NCBI RefSeq assembly: GCF_037076525.1
Contig: NZ_AP029018.1
Coordinates: 806,001 to 870,000, forward strand
DNA from: Selenomonas sp. TAMA-11512
GTDB lineage: Bacteria; Bacillota; Negativicutes; Selenomonadales; Selenomonadaceae
DNA length: 64,000 nt
Reading direction: 5' to 3'
Numbering within the stretch: position 1 is the first letter of the stretch; every line of letters starts with the position of its first letter. The notes beneath the pieces were generated by a model. The model saw only the letters and a list, made by a program, of their open reading frames with translations. It ran no database searches and was not told the DNA's origin. This document shows, in pieces, positions 1-9,038 of the stretch. Both the position numbers and the translations under genes were made by a program.

Positions 1-930
1 CTGCAGAAGTACGACAAGAAAACGACGGGCATGCACTGGCACATCCACAAGAACGGCGCGGAGAACTATCGGGGCGCGGCGGCAAAGGGAATGCAGCGCA
101 TAGAGGCGGCGGTCGCCATCGGCACGGACCCTGTCCTGACGTACGCGGCGACGGCGCCGCTGCCGCGCGATATAGACGAGATGGTCTTCGCCGGCTTCCT
201 TCGCAAGAAGTCGGTCGAGCTCACGAAGTGCAGGACGGTCGATCTCGAGGTGCCGGCGACGGCGGAAATCATCCTCGAGGGCTATGTCGAAATCGGCGAG
301 CTGCGCCGCGAGGGTCCTTTCGGCGACCATACGGGCTACTATTCGCTGGCGGATGACTACCCGGTCTTCCACATCACCTGCATCACACATCGCAAGAACC
401 CCATCTACCCGGCGACGGTCGTCGGCAAGCCACCGATGGAGGACTGCTTCCTCGCAAAGGCGACAGAGCGCATCTTCCTGCCGCTTCTCCAGCAGGTCGT
501 GCCGGAGATCATCGACATCAACATGCCGCTCGAGGGGGTATTCCATGACTGCGTCATCGTCTCGATTCACAAGACGTACCCGATGCAGGCGCGCAAGGTC
601 ATGCACGCCATTTGGGGCATGGGGCAGATGATGTTCTGCAAGCTCATCATTGTCGTCGATTTGCATGTCAACGTGCAGGACATGAAGGAGGTCATGTGGC
701 GCGTCTACAACAACATCGACGCCAAGTATGACTTTGAGATGGTCACGGGGCCGCTGGACGCGCTCGATCACTCCTCGCCGATGGCGAAGTGGGGGACGAA
801 GCTCGGCATCGACGCGACAAAGACGTGGCCGGAGGAAGGGCACGCGCGCGAATGGCCGGATGAGATCGTCATGAGTGACGAGATCAAGGCAAAGGTGGAC
901 GCGAAATGGGAGGCATTAGGCCTTGGCTAA
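1..930 (+). CDS. UbiD-family decarboxylase, 3' part (menaquinone pathway type)
   Basis: The frame is open from base 1, so the N-terminal part lies outside the window; 309 codons are visible. UbiD enzymes are prenylated-FMN-dependent decarboxylases of aromatic or unsaturated acids. The visible part carries the family motif EGPFGDHTGYY, which holds conserved acidic residues of the active site, and the usual C-terminal half rich in hydrophobic beta strands. The next gene, a UbiA-type prenyltransferase, overlaps it by 8 bases. That pairing is typical of organisms making menaquinone by the futalosine route, so decarboxylation of the prenylated naphthoate intermediate is the likely job (inference). 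The upstream prenyl-FMN binding residues cannot be checked here. Confidence 0.9.
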   Translation: MQKYDKKTTGMHWHIHKNGAENYRGAAAKGMQRIEAAVAIGTDPVLTYAATAPLPRDIDEMVFAGFLRKKSVELTKCRTVDLEVPATAEIILEGYVEIGELRREGPFGDHTGYYSLADDYPVFHITCITHRKNPIYPATVVGKPPMEDCFLAKATERIFLPLLQQVVPEIIDINMPLEGVFHDCVIVSIHKTYPMQARKVMHAIWGMGQMMFCKLIIVVDLHVNVQDMKEVMWRVYNNIDAKYDFEMVTGPLDALDHSSPMAKWGTKLGIDATKTWPEEGHAREWPDEIVMSDEIKAKVDAKWEALGLG

Positions 931-1777
931 ACTCTCCGCACACGTCAATAACGTCGCCCTGCATCACACGATATTCTCGCTGCCCTTTGCCTACATGAGC
1001 GCGTATCTCGCCTTCAAGACGCACGGCATGGCCGTCGATCTTTGGATATTCGTATGGATTACGCTTGCCATTACGGGCGCAAGGAGCGCGGCGCTCGCCC
1101 TCGATAATCTCGCCGATCTCAAGTACGACAGTCAGCAGGAGCGCCTCTCCTATCGCGCGATGGTCAAGGGGGAGGTGACGCCGCGGGAAGCGAAGATCTC
1201 GATCGTCATCTTCCTCGCGGTTTTCATCCTTGCCGTGCTGCAGCTGCCCCGCATCTGTCTCTATCTGCTGCCCGCGGCGGCGCTGCCGTTCCTCATCTAT
1301 CCCTACACGAAGCGGTTTACATGGCTCTGTCATTTTGTGCTGGGGATTGCGATCGCCATGGCTCCGGCGGGGGCGTGGGTCGCGGTGACGGAAGAGGTCG
1401 TCGCCATGCCGATGCTCATGCTGTGCTTCGCGGTGGCGCTTTGGATCGCCGCCTTTGACGCCGTCTACGGCTCGCAAGATGAGTCGTTCGATATAAGTCA
1501 GGGGCTTCATTCGATGGCGACGCGGTTCGGCGCGCACGGGGCGCTCATCATCTGTCGCTGGCTCCACGCGATCAGCGTCATCTGCTTTCTTGCGCTGGGG
1601 TCGATGCTGGGGCTGAACGCGCTCTACTTCGTCGGCGTCTGTGTGGCGGCGGTCACGCTCTTCTACCAGCACCGCATCGTCCGTGCCGACGACTACAGCC
1701 GGGTGACGCAGCGATACTTCATGCGCAACGGCATCGTTTCGATTGCCATGCTGCTTTTTACCGTATTCAGTATATAA
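923..1777 (+). CDS. UbiA-like polyprenyltransferase (menaquinone type)
   Basis: An integral membrane prenyltransferase of 284 residues that attaches a polyprenyl chain to an aromatic acid. The sequence is a chain of hydrophobic helices with the first Asp-rich motif DNLADLKYD near residues 62-70 and the second, DAVYGSQDESFD, near 178-189; both bind the prenyl diphosphate through Mg2+. The start is TTG at 923, preceded by GGGAGG at 908-913, and overlaps the stop of the UbiD gene, so the two are translationally coupled. The sequence resembles the putative 4-hydroxybenzoate polyprenyltransferase branch found in futalosine-pathway bacteria. No other quinone gene is visible. Confidence 0.9.
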   Translation: MAKLSAHVNNVALHHTIFSLPFAYMSAYLAFKTHGMAVDLWIFVWITLAITGARSAALALDNLADLKYDSQQERLSYRAMVKGEVTPREAKISIVIFLAVFILAVLQLPRICLYLLPAAALPFLIYPYTKRFTWLCHFVLGIAIAMAPAGAWVAVTEEVVAMPMLMLCFAVALWIAAFDAVYGSQDESFDISQGLHSMATRFGAHGALIICRWLHAISVICFLALGSMLGLNALYFVGVCVAAVTLFYQHRIVRADDYSRVTQRYFMRNGIVSIAMLLFTVFSI

Positions 1778-1795
1778 AAATAAGGGGAGAATTCT

Positions 1796-2677
1796 ATGAC
1801 AGCCCGCTTGCTGGAAGGAAAGGTCTTTGCCGCGAAAATCAAGGAAGAGGCAAAAAGAGAGGCAGAGGAATTCGCCGAAGCGTATGGCAGAATGCCGGGA
1901 CTCGCCGTCATCATCGTCGGTGAAGATCCGGCATCGCAGGTCTATGTCCGCAATAAGGAAAAGGCGTGCGAGGAGCTGGGCTTTATCTCAAAGCAAATAC
2001 AGCTGCCGGAGACGGCGACAAAGGAAGAGCTTCTTGCGCGGATTGACGCGCTCAATCGGGACGAGGAGATTTCGGGAATCCTGTGTCAGCTCCCGCTGCC
2101 CGAGGCAATCGCTCCGTATGAGAGCGAAATCCTCGAGCGCATCGATCCGCTGAAGGATGTGGACGGGTTTCATCCGGTCAACGTCGGCCTTCTTGTCATG
2201 GGGAAGAAGGCGCTGAGCCCCTGTACGCCTGCCGGATGCATGAAGATGCTCGAGCTGTCGGGGATTCCCGTGGACGGTAAGCGTGTGGCTGTCATCGGCC
2301 GCAGCAATATCGTCGGCAAGCCGATGTTCCATCTCCTGCTGGCGGGGCACGCGACGGTCACGCTCTGCCACTCGCATACGGAGAATCTGAAGGAGATCTG
2401 CCGCGAGGCGGACATCCTCGTGGCGGCCGTCGGCAAGCCGCACTTCGTCACGGCGGACATGGTAAAGCCGGGAGCGACGGTCATCGATGTCGGCATCAAC
2501 CGCATTGCGCCGAAGAAGCTGGTCGGCGATGTTGACTTCGAGAGCGTCAAAGAGGTCGCGGGAGCGATTACACCGGTGCCCGGAGGCGTCGGACTGCTCA
2601 CCATCGCCACGCTCATGATGAACACCGTCGAGGCGGCGCGATTACAGCAGGAGAAACAAGGAGAAACAAGGATATGA
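1796..2677 (+). CDS. folD: Bifunctional methylene-THF dehydrogenase/methenyl-THF cyclohydrolase FolD
   Basis: Interconverts 5,10-methylene-THF, methenyl-THF and 10-formyl-THF in the cytoplasm. The 293-residue protein has all family signatures: [17 protein letters not shown] near residue 45 with the catalytic Lys, the segment KDVDGFHP near 120, the NADP-binding loop GRSNIVGKP near 165 and the C-terminal [24 protein letters not shown] lies just upstream of the ATG. It is the first gene of a folD-fhs-metF cluster, and its stop overlaps the next start (ATGA), so formyl-THF production and use are co-expressed. Eighteen bases separate it from the prenyltransferase, so it may share that transcript. 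Confidence 0.98.
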   Translation: MTARLLEGKVFAAKIKEEAKREAEEFAEAYGRMPGLAVIIVGEDPASQVYVRNKEKACEELGFISKQIQLPETATKEELLARIDALNRDEEISGILCQLPLPEAIAPYESEILERIDPLKDVDGFHPVNVGLLVMGKKALSPCTPAGCMKMLELSGIPVDGKRVAVIGRSNIVGKPMFHLLLAGHATVTLCHSHTENLKEICREADILVAAVGKPHFVTADMVKPGATVIDVGINRIAPKKLVGDVDFESVKEVAGAITPVPGGVGLLTIATLMMNTVEAARLQQEKQGETRI

Positions 2678-4341
2678 AAACGGATGTAGAAATCGCGCAG
2701 CAGGCGGCGATGCGCCCCATCACCGAGGTCGCGGCGTATCTCGGCCTGTCGGCGGACGAACTTGAGCTGTACGGCAAGTACAAGGCGAAGATCTCCTTGG
2801 AGGCATGGGAGCGGGTCAAAGACCGGCCGAACGGAAAGCTCATCCTCTGTACGGCGATCAATCCGACGCCGGCGGGCGAGGGCAAGACGACGACAAGCGT
2901 CGGTCTCGGCGACGCGTTTCATCGATTAGGCAAGAAGACGGCAATCGCGCTGCGCGAGCCGTCGATGGGCCCCTGCTTCGGCATGAAGGGCGGCGCCGCG
3001 GGCGGCGGCTACGCGCAGGTCGTGCCCATGGAGGATATCAACCTTCACTTCACGGGCGACTTCCACGCTGTCACAACGGCGCACAACCTCCTTGCTGCCG
3101 TCATCGATAACCACATACAGCAGGGCAACGCGCTCGATCTCGACGTGCGCCGCATCACGTGGAAGCGGGTCCTCGATCTCAATGACCGCGCACTCAGAAA
3201 CGTGACGATCGGTCTCGGCGGCAAAGCGCACGGCGTGCCTCGTGAGACGGGTTTCGATATCACGGTCGCGTCCGAGCTGATGGCGATTCTCTGCCTTTCC
3301 TCGTCGCTGACGGACATGAAGGAGCGCATCGGCCGCATCCTCATCGGCTATACGCGTGACGGCCGTGCCGTTTGCGCGGAGGAGCTCGGTGTCACGGGCG
3401 CGCTCACGCTGCTCTTCAAGGATGCCGTCAAGCCGAATATCGTACAGACGTTGGAAGGAACGCCCGCACTTATCCACGGCGGTCCGTTCGCGAATATCGC
3501 GCATGGCTGCAACAGCGTTATGGCGACAAAGTTCGCTCTGAAGTTCGCCGACCGCGTCGTCACGGAGGCGGGATTCGGCGCGGATCTCGGCGCGGAAAAG
3601 TTCTTCGATATCAAATGCCGTTTCTCGGGCCTTCGTCCCGATGCGGTCGTCATCGTGGCGACGGTCCGTGCGCTCAAGATGCACGGAGGAATGGATAAAA
3701 AGGCGCTTGGCGAAACGAATATGGAGGCGCTCGCGGCCGGATTTGCAAATCTCGCGAAGCACATCGAGAATGTCCACAAGTTCGGACTTCCCGCGGTCGT
3801 TGCCATCAATGCCTTCCCAACGGATACAAAAGAGGAGCTCGACTTCGTCCGCGAAAGATGCGAGTCGATGGGCGCCAGTGCCGCGCTGTCGACCGTCTGG
3901 GCGGATGGAGGCAAGGGCGGCGAGGAGCTCGCGAAGGAGGTTGAGAAGGCGCTTGAAAAGGCGAGCGACTTCCGCTTCCTATACGATGCGGACGCTTCCA
4001 TAGAGGACAAGATCGGCACGATCGCGCGCGAGATTTACGGCGCGGATGGCGTTGACTTCACGCCGGAAGCGAAGAAGACGCTCGCTGAAATCCATGAGCT
4101 CGGCCTTGATAAGTGTCCTGTCTGCATGGCGAAGACACAGTATTCCCTGTCCGATGACGCGGCAAAGATCGGTCGTCCCGAGGGCTTTACGATTACGGTT
4201 CGTGAGCTCAGAATTGCCGCCGGTGCGGGATTTGTCGCGGCATTGACGGGAAGTATTCTGACGATGCCGGGACTTTCGAAGAAGCCCGCCGCAGAGAATA
4301 TGGACATAACGGAAGACGGTAAGATTACAGGATTATTTTAA
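2674..4341 (+). CDS. fhs: Formate--tetrahydrofolate ligase
   Basis: ATP-dependent ligase making 10-formyl-THF from formate and THF. The 555 residues match the family length. The P-loop-like segment [17 protein letters not shown] lies near residue 65, followed by the strongly conserved [20 protein letters not shown] and a His-rich segment [13 protein letters not shown] that shapes the substrate site. The ATG overlaps the folD stop. In a non-acetogenic anaerobe the enzyme usually supplies formyl groups for purines and initiator tRNA; with metF directly downstream it can also feed the methyl branch. No carbon monoxide dehydrogenase genes are seen, so a full Wood-Ljungdahl pathway is not supported by this window. 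Confidence 0.98.
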   Translation: MKTDVEIAQQAAMRPITEVAAYLGLSADELELYGKYKAKISLEAWERVKDRPNGKLILCTAINPTPAGEGKTTTSVGLGDAFHRLGKKTAIALREPSMGPCFGMKGGAAGGGYAQVVPMEDINLHFTGDFHAVTTAHNLLAAVIDNHIQQGNALDLDVRRITWKRVLDLNDRALRNVTIGLGGKAHGVPRETGFDITVASELMAILCLSSSLTDMKERIGRILIGYTRDGRAVCAEELGVTGALTLLFKDAVKPNIVQTLEGTPALIHGGPFANIAHGCNSVMATKFALKFADRVVTEAGFGADLGAEKFFDIKCRFSGLRPDAVVIVATVRALKMHGGMDKKALGETNMEALAAGFANLAKHIENVHKFGLPAVVAINAFPTDTKEELDFVRERCESMGASAALSTVWADGGKGGEELAKEVEKALEKASDFRFLYDADASIEDKIGTIAREIYGADGVDFTPEAKKTLAEIHELGLDKCPVCMAKTQYSLSDDAAKIGRPEGFTITVRELRIAAGAGFVAALTGSILTMPGLSKKPAAENMDITEDGKITGLF

Positions 4342-4395
4342 GACCACCCGCATGGTCGCCTTCTCATGAGGTGCGCGGAGTTAGAAGGAGAATGT

Positions 4396-5160
4396 ATGAG
4401 CAAAGTATCCGTGGAGCTCATTCCACGAAGTGTTGAGGAGCTGCAGGCGGAGTTCGAACAGCTGAAGCCGTTTATCGATCAGGTGGATGCGGTGAACATT
4501 CCCGACCTGTTGCGGTTCGACCTCAGAAGCTGGCAGGGGGCTGCCCTTGCAAAAGAACACTATACACAGTCCATTCCGCATATCCGCGCCATGGACATCG
4601 ACCTCAATAAGCCTCTGCCCATGATCGAGGAGATGCGTAAGGCGGACATCAAGCAGGTGCTCGTCATCCAAGGCGATGTGCCGCAGGATATGATGCACAC
4701 GATCTATCCGACGGAGAGCGTCGATGTCATCTGGAAGTTCCGCAACGAGATGCCGGAGGTCAAAGTCTATGCTGGCATCGATCAGTATCGCTCCAATATG
4801 CGGGACGAGGAGTACCGCATCCGGCGCAAGCTGCAGGCGGGGGCTACGGGCTTCTTTACGCAGCCCTTCTTTGACATGCGGTTCCTCGAGATGTACGCGG
4901 AGATGCTCGAGGGCTCGGAGGTCTATTGGGGCGTGTCGCCCGTTGCCTCGGAGCGTTCGAAAAGCTATTGGGAGATGAAGAATCAGGTCATCTTCCCGAA
5001 GGACTTTGAGCCGACGAAGGCGTGGAGCATATCCTTCGCGTCCAAGGTCCTGGAGTTCGCCGCGAAAAACGACGGCAACGTCTACTTCATGCCGATCCGC
5101 ATGAACGTCGGCGACTATGTCGGCGGTGCGCTGGCACCGTTTGGCGGAAAGCATATATAA
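4396..5160 (+). CDS. metF: Methylenetetrahydrofolate reductase (MetF family)
   Basis: Flavoprotein reducing 5,10-methylene-THF to 5-methyl-THF for methionine synthesis. The 254 residues form a single TIM barrel of the MetF family, with VEL near the N-terminus, VIQGDVPQD near residue 95 and TGFFTQPFFDM near residue 155, positions where the family contacts FAD and folate. I chose the ATG at 4396 because GAAGGAG lies seven bases upstream; an earlier in-frame ATG at 4366 has no ribosome site. It is shorter than E. coli MetF (about 296 residues). A zinc-binding MetV partner, common beside acetogenic MetF, is absent. Confidence 0.9.
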   Translation: MSKVSVELIPRSVEELQAEFEQLKPFIDQVDAVNIPDLLRFDLRSWQGAALAKEHYTQSIPHIRAMDIDLNKPLPMIEEMRKADIKQVLVIQGDVPQDMMHTIYPTESVDVIWKFRNEMPEVKVYAGIDQYRSNMRDEEYRIRRKLQAGATGFFTQPFFDMRFLEMYAEMLEGSEVYWGVSPVASERSKSYWEMKNQVIFPKDFEPTKAWSISFASKVLEFAAKNDGNVYFMPIRMNVGDYVGGALAPFGGKHI

Positions 5161-5178
5161 GGAATGTTTCCTGTTTTA

Positions 5179-5228
5179 GGGAATAGAGAAGCGGCGGCTG
5201 CACTCGCAGCCGCCGCTTCTCTATTCCC
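5179..5228. terminator. 23-bp perfect hairpin between metF and nfo
   Basis: A perfect 23-base stem (arms 5179-5201 and 5206-5228) closes a four-base loop ACTC. It lies between the convergent metF and nfo genes and includes the last codons and the stop of nfo. It should stop or protect both transcripts, but neither side has a T tract, so it may act mainly as a 3' RNA-stabilising structure or need Rho. Confidence 0.7.
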
Positions 5229-6054
5229 GATACGCTTCCTGCAGCATGGCGATTTCCCGCGCGTAGCCGTCGTGGTCGTTCGGCGTCTCCAGGATGAAGG
5301 GGAGATCCTTGAGCGCCGGGTGATTGATGACGCGGACGAGGGCGTCAAACCCGATTTCACCTTCGCCGATGCGCGCGTGGCGATCCTTGCGGCTGCCCAG
5401 CGGATTGAGACTGTCGTTGAGGTGAACGGCCTTGAGACGCGAAAGTCCGAGGATGCGGTCAAACGCCGTGAGCACGCCGTCGAGGTCGTGAACGATATCA
5501 TAGCCCGCGTCCCACACGTGGCAGGTGTCGAGGCAGACTCCCATCTTGTCGGACAGCGCGACACCGCCGAGAATGGCGCGCAGCTCCTCAAACGTCCTTC
5601 CGACCTCGGAGCCCTTGCCCGCCATCGTCTCCAGCAGGACGACCGTCGTCCCGTCTTCTTTCAGGACGGCGTTGAGCTGCTCCGTGATGAGCTCGATGCC
5701 CTTTTCCGCGCCTTGCCCTACATGGCTGCCGGGGTGGAAGTTGTAGAGGCTGTGCGGCGTGTGCTCGAGGCGAACCAGGTCGTCTGCCATCATTTCACGG
5801 GCGAAGGTGCGCAGGCTGTCTTTGGCGGCGCAGGCGTTCATCGTGTAGGGGGCATGGGCGACGAGATGCGTGATGCCGTGCTCCTCTCTATAGGCGAGAA
5901 AGGCGGCGATGTCGGCAGGGTCGATGTCTTTCGCGCGTCCTCCTCGCGGATTGCGCGTGAAAAAGGCGAAGCTGCTGCCGCCGAGAGAAACAATTTCCTT
6001 TCCCATCGCAAGGTACCCTCCTGCCGATGAGACGTGATTTCCGATGTGAAGCAT
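5221..6054 (-). CDS. nfo: Deoxyribonuclease IV (AP endonuclease)
   Basis: Zinc-dependent endonuclease that cuts 5' of abasic sites in base-excision repair. The 277 residues match the family length. Visible signatures are HIGNHVSSAGGY at the N-terminus, the AP-site motif LVAHAPYTMN near residue 65, the metal-binding GVCLDTCHVWDAGYD near residue 175 and LKAVHLNDSLNPLGS with DRHARIGEG near residues 210-230, supplying the His, Glu and Asp ligands. The ATG follows AAGGAG. It is a single-gene unit read from its own promoter (6118-6146), with its stop codon inside a strong hairpin. Confidence 0.97.
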   Translation of the reverse strand: MLHIGNHVSSAGGYLAMGKEIVSLGGSSFAFFTRNPRGGRAKDIDPADIAAFLAYREEHGITHLVAHAPYTMNACAAKDSLRTFAREMMADDLVRLEHTPHSLYNFHPGSHVGQGAEKGIELITEQLNAVLKEDGTTVVLLETMAGKGSEVGRTFEELRAILGGVALSDKMGVCLDTCHVWDAGYDIVHDLDGVLTAFDRILGLSRLKAVHLNDSLNPLGSRKDRHARIGEGEIGFDALVRVINHPALKDLPFILETPNDHDGYAREIAMLQEAYRE

Positions 6055-6117
6055 AAAAAACTCCTTCTCAATATATGGTGGCTATGTGAATGTTTTTCAA
6101 TGATTTCTTCCAGTGGT

Positions 6118-6146
6118 AGTATAGCAAAATTTATGCGGACAGGCAA
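6118..6146 (-). promoter_or_regulatory. Sigma-70-type promoter of nfo
   Basis: On the minus strand TTGCCT (6146-6141) and TATACT (6123-6118) are spaced by 17 bases, about 65 bases before the nfo ATG. The insertion sequence at 6186 lies about 40 bases upstream of the -35 box, so the promoter is intact. Confidence 0.6.
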
Positions 6147-6176
6147 TGACACCGAAAGATGGGACGGAAGTGCGAT

Positions 6177-6185
6177 TTTCAAATG
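6177..6185. repeat. Left 9-bp target-site duplication of the ISLre2-type element
   Basis: TTTCAAATG occurs here and again at 7753-7761, exactly at the outer edges of the inverted terminal repeats. A 9-bp duplication is what the ISLre2 family generates. Confidence 0.85.
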
Positions 6186-7752
6186 GTAAGTGTAAAATAG
6201 TTCTCGGAGGGGGTTGCAAAAAGAGAAAGAGACCAGTACCCTAAAGTGTATGCTAACGAGGCGAATACACAAGAAGGAAGGTCTCTTATGGAAACCATTG
6301 TAACAGAAATCCTGGAAATAATAAAGGGTACAAAAGACAATATCTCACAAGAAGAACAACTGCGCAGTTACTTTGAGATCCTGATATGCCGTGCAGTTAG
6401 TGAGGCATTCGAACGAATTGACAAAGAACTGGCAAAGCGATACGCAGCCAAAGGCTGGCACGTGGAACGGCTTGATGCACGGTGCGTGCAAGCAAGCTAC
6501 GGAACGATTCAAATCCGTCGCAGGCGCATGAAAAAAGAAGGAGAAGCCAGTATATACCCCTTGGACAAAGAAGTGGGTATTCGCCCTTACCGGAGATACA
6601 CCGCCTATTTGGAATACGTTATTGCCTGTATTGCAGCCAAGAGCGTCTACCGTGATACAGCCGCTGTCGTCAACCTGCTGAGTCCCGTCACGATAAGCCA
6701 CCAACAAGTTGCACATGTCGTGAGACGAGTAGGAGAAACCTATGGTGCTTGGGAGAAATTGCAGGAAAGCACCGATCCCATGGAAGAGACAGAACTGCGC
6801 CGACCGGAAGTTCTCTACATCGAAGGGGATGGACTCATGCTGCACGGGCAGAATAAGAAACAGCTCGAGCTCCATCGATTCCAAATCGCCGAAGGCGTGC
6901 AAGAAAACGGCAACCGTCGTACCCTTATTGGCACCCACTATGTAGCGAATCTCGATCACGAGAAAGCCAAAGAGAGTCTGCTGCACTATCTGGGGAGCCA
7001 CTATGATCTAACCCATACCCTGGTTCTGAGCAACAGTGATGGAGGTGCCGGTTACACCTGCGGCGTCTTTGAAGAAATCCTTGGAAGCGTCGGCCAGCAT
7101 GAGCACTTTCTGGATTGGTACCACGTACAAAGGAAATGCAGAGAACGCCTTTTATGGGCGAATTCGACCCTGTGTAAGAAACTACACAAAGCGCTGTATA
7201 TACATGAGCGTGAGGAAGTGAGCCTTGTATTGGATACCGTGGAATCTATGTCCCAAGATGAGCGACAAACGGAACAAGTGGAGCTTCTTCGAAAGTACAT
7301 AGAAAGAAACTGGATATACCTTGCCGGCTTGGAAGAACGAGGGATCGGGGAATACAGGAAGCTTTTGGGGACGTGTGAAAGCAACCATAGGCTCTATAGC
7401 TACCGGATGAAGAAGCAAGGCAGACGATGGAGTCGAGCCGGTGGCGAAGCGATGGTAAAGATCATCACTGGATTGAAGAATGGTGATCTGCGAGAGGCCA
7501 TGGCGGCGAAGGCGAAATTGTTCAATGAGAAGGTAGGAAGAGACTTCCGCGGAGCCGTGCGAGAGGCATTGAAAAGAAGCAAGAGCACGACGTATGACGG
7601 GATCCGACACGGGAGGATTACAGTAAGTGCGCCGATGAGCAGTGGGATTGGACATTTGTCCAAATGCTTTGCTTAGAGGCAAAAAAGGCTATACCACGAA
7701 GGCAGACACATCAAGGGTGAAAACTCACCACCGAGAAAATCTTGACACATAC
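6186..7752 (+). mobile_element. Complete ISLre2-family insertion sequence (1567 bp)
   Basis: The left end begins GTAAGTGTAAAATAG and the right end, read on the minus strand, begins GTATGTGTCAAGATT; about 19 of the first 28 bases agree. Both ends are flanked by the same 9-bp target sequence TTTCAAATG. One long transposase gene fills the element. The identical duplications and unbroken transposase indicate a fairly recent, probably active insertion into the gap between nfo and a permease gene. Confidence 0.88.
6288..7676 (+). CDS. ISLre2-family transposase (UPF0236)
   Basis: A 462-residue transposase that recognises the ends of its element and moves it. The N-terminal 60 residues look like a helical DNA-binding part, followed by an Arg/Lys-rich stretch near residue 85. 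Acidic residues for a DDE-type site are plausible in YIEGDGLM, LSNSDGGAGY and CESNHRLYSYR; the last segment is a strongly conserved family block. AAGGAAGG precedes the ATG at 6288; an in-frame upstream start at 6246 has no ribosome site. It is more AT-rich than its neighbours, as expected for transferred DNA. The family is recognised from the overall sequence; the exact catalytic residues are inferred. Confidence 0.93.
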   Translation: METIVTEILEIIKGTKDNISQEEQLRSYFEILICRAVSEAFERIDKELAKRYAAKGWHVERLDARCVQASYGTIQIRRRRMKKEGEASIYPLDKEVGIRPYRRYTAYLEYVIACIAAKSVYRDTAAVVNLLSPVTISHQQVAHVVRRVGETYGAWEKLQESTDPMEETELRRPEVLYIEGDGLMLHGQNKKQLELHRFQIAEGVQENGNRRTLIGTHYVANLDHEKAKESLLHYLGSHYDLTHTLVLSNSDGGAGYTCGVFEEILGSVGQHEHFLDWYHVQRKCRERLLWANSTLCKKLHKALYIHEREEVSLVLDTVESMSQDERQTEQVELLRKYIERNWIYLAGLEERGIGEYRKLLGTCESNHRLYSYRMKKQGRRWSRAGGEAMVKIITGLKNGDLREAMAAKAKLFNEKVGRDFRGAVREALKRSKSTTYDGIRHGRITVSAPMSSGIGHLSKCFA

Positions 7753-7761
7753 TTTCAAATG
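7753..7761. repeat. Right 9-bp target-site duplication of the ISLre2-type element
   Basis: Second copy of TTTCAAATG, directly outside the right inverted repeat; pairs with 6177-6185. Confidence 0.85.
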
Positions 7762-7816
7762 TTTTCCACTTGCTGTAAAGAAAAAATCATAGTACAATAA
7801 AACCGATTTGTTTTTT

Positions 7817-7849
7817 TAGGATGCGCTGTATGCATCAGCGATTCCTTTA
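7817..7849. repeat. Minimal copy of the dispersed inverted-repeat element (copy C)
   Basis: About 33 bp in which the two terminal repeats almost touch: AGGATGCGCTG, then five to seven bases, then CAGCGATTCCT. It matches the termini of the longer copies at 62277-62441 and 21252-21310. It lies directly before the ribosome-binding site of the following permease gene. Confidence 0.6.
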
Positions 7850-7878
7850 AAGGGGGGAGCAGATCGCAGATTCCATTT

Positions 7879-8970
7879 GTGTTATTCCTGGCAGTGCTCT
7901 ATACAAAAGCGGGGTTCGGATTGGAGACTGCGCTTTTCCTGTGCTTGCTGTGCGCCCTGTGCGCGCCTCTTTACAGGAAGCTCGTGCGCGGCTGTCTGCC
8001 GATGCATTTCTGGATAACGGTATCAATATGGCTTGTCTACGGACTTGTTCTGAGTAATGGAGCGGCGCTCTCCGGCATTGTCTTTCTCCTGTTGGCGCTG
8101 CTCCTGTGGCTGCCTGTGTACGCCCGCTCCTCCGCGCTGCAGCGTTGGATGGCCCGCGCCTTGCCGGCAGGAATCAGAGAGGGGCTCTATATGGGGAGCG
8201 CCGTACTCCTCGTGTACGCGGCGCTCATCCGCGGACGTCTCGTCGTCGGCTCGCCCGTGACGGTGACGATGATAGGGGACGTGCTGGAGCCGGTGGCTTT
8301 CTATGCGCTCTTCGGCGCTGCTGCGGCGATGGGCGCGTACGCTGCCGGCTATACGCGGTCGGCGGCGCTTGGCGGAATGCTCGCGTCTGCTGCGGCAGCA
8401 TGGGTGGACGGCTTTTTGGCTTTTCCCGTACCGTGCTTCGGTGTGCTGCCGCTGACGCTGCCCCTTGCCGTGCCGCTCGATGTGCCTGCGGAACCGGCTG
8501 CATGGATTGCTCTCCCCGTGCTCTTTCTGGCTGCAGCGGCCTTTTATGTGCCGGATAAAGCGCCGAAGGAGGCGACGGGTACAGCCCTTGCTTCAGACCG
8601 GTGGCCGAGAGGCCGACGGGCGGCGGACACGGCAGCTCTGCTGCTTCCGGTGCTTTTCTATCCCGTGGTGGAGGAGATCGCTTACACCCCGGCGCTTTTG
8701 ACGGGGGCGGTGCTGGTCGTCGGCATGCAGGCATTCCGGCAGGCCGGACGCATCCGTGCATTGCCGATTGATACGAGACCTGCCCGTGCGGCGTTTCTCG
8801 TCGGCAGTATGTGCCTGCCGCTCTCGTTCAGTCTGACGGCGGGGCTCTCTCTCATGTATATTGCCTATGTCACGGCTGCTCTTCCGGGCGGCGGATGGCG
8901 TACGGTATCAGGCGCGGTCCTTGTGTTGGCACTGTTGTCGCTCGTTCAATGGATTTCTTTTGCGCCGTAG
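7879..8970 (+). CDS. Reduced, divergent NCS2-like (AzgA-type) purine permease homologue
   Basis: A very hydrophobic 363-residue protein with roughly ten membrane segments. The order of segments recalls the AzgA branch of NCS2 purine permeases: an AGFGLETALFLCLL region like the second helix, LPAGIREGLYMGSAVLLVYA like the family's helix after a short amphipathic stretch, and a C-terminal EEIAYTPALLTGAVLVVG and LPLSFSLTAGLSLMYIAY resembling the family's last helices. The first helix and the central substrate-binding block are missing, and the protein is about 70-90 residues short. The start is unclear: GTG at 7879 sits 19 bases after AAGGGGGGAG, whereas ATT at 7870 has ideal spacing. Transport function is doubtful; it may be decaying. 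Confidence 0.55.
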   Translation: MLFLAVLYTKAGFGLETALFLCLLCALCAPLYRKLVRGCLPMHFWITVSIWLVYGLVLSNGAALSGIVFLLLALLLWLPVYARSSALQRWMARALPAGIREGLYMGSAVLLVYAALIRGRLVVGSPVTVTMIGDVLEPVAFYALFGAAAAMGAYAAGYTRSAALGGMLASAAAAWVDGFLAFPVPCFGVLPLTLPLAVPLDVPAEPAAWIALPVLFLAAAAFYVPDKAPKEATGTALASDRWPRGRRAADTAALLLPVLFYPVVEEIAYTPALLTGAVLVVGMQAFRQAGRIRALPIDTRPARAAFLVGSMCLPLSFSLTAGLSLMYIAYVTAALPGGGWRTVSGAVLVLALLSLVQWISFAP

Positions 8971-9038
8971 ACGAAAGTGTGTTTAAGCTTTATTTTTATG
9001 TCGCTGTTGGTGATGTGTTTTGAGGAGGAAATGATCTG

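Noticed and set aside
4342-4395. Riboswitch upstream of metF
   Set aside because: The gap after fhs is only 54 bases with no SAM, THF or cobalamin core motif, too short for a known aptamer plus expression platform.
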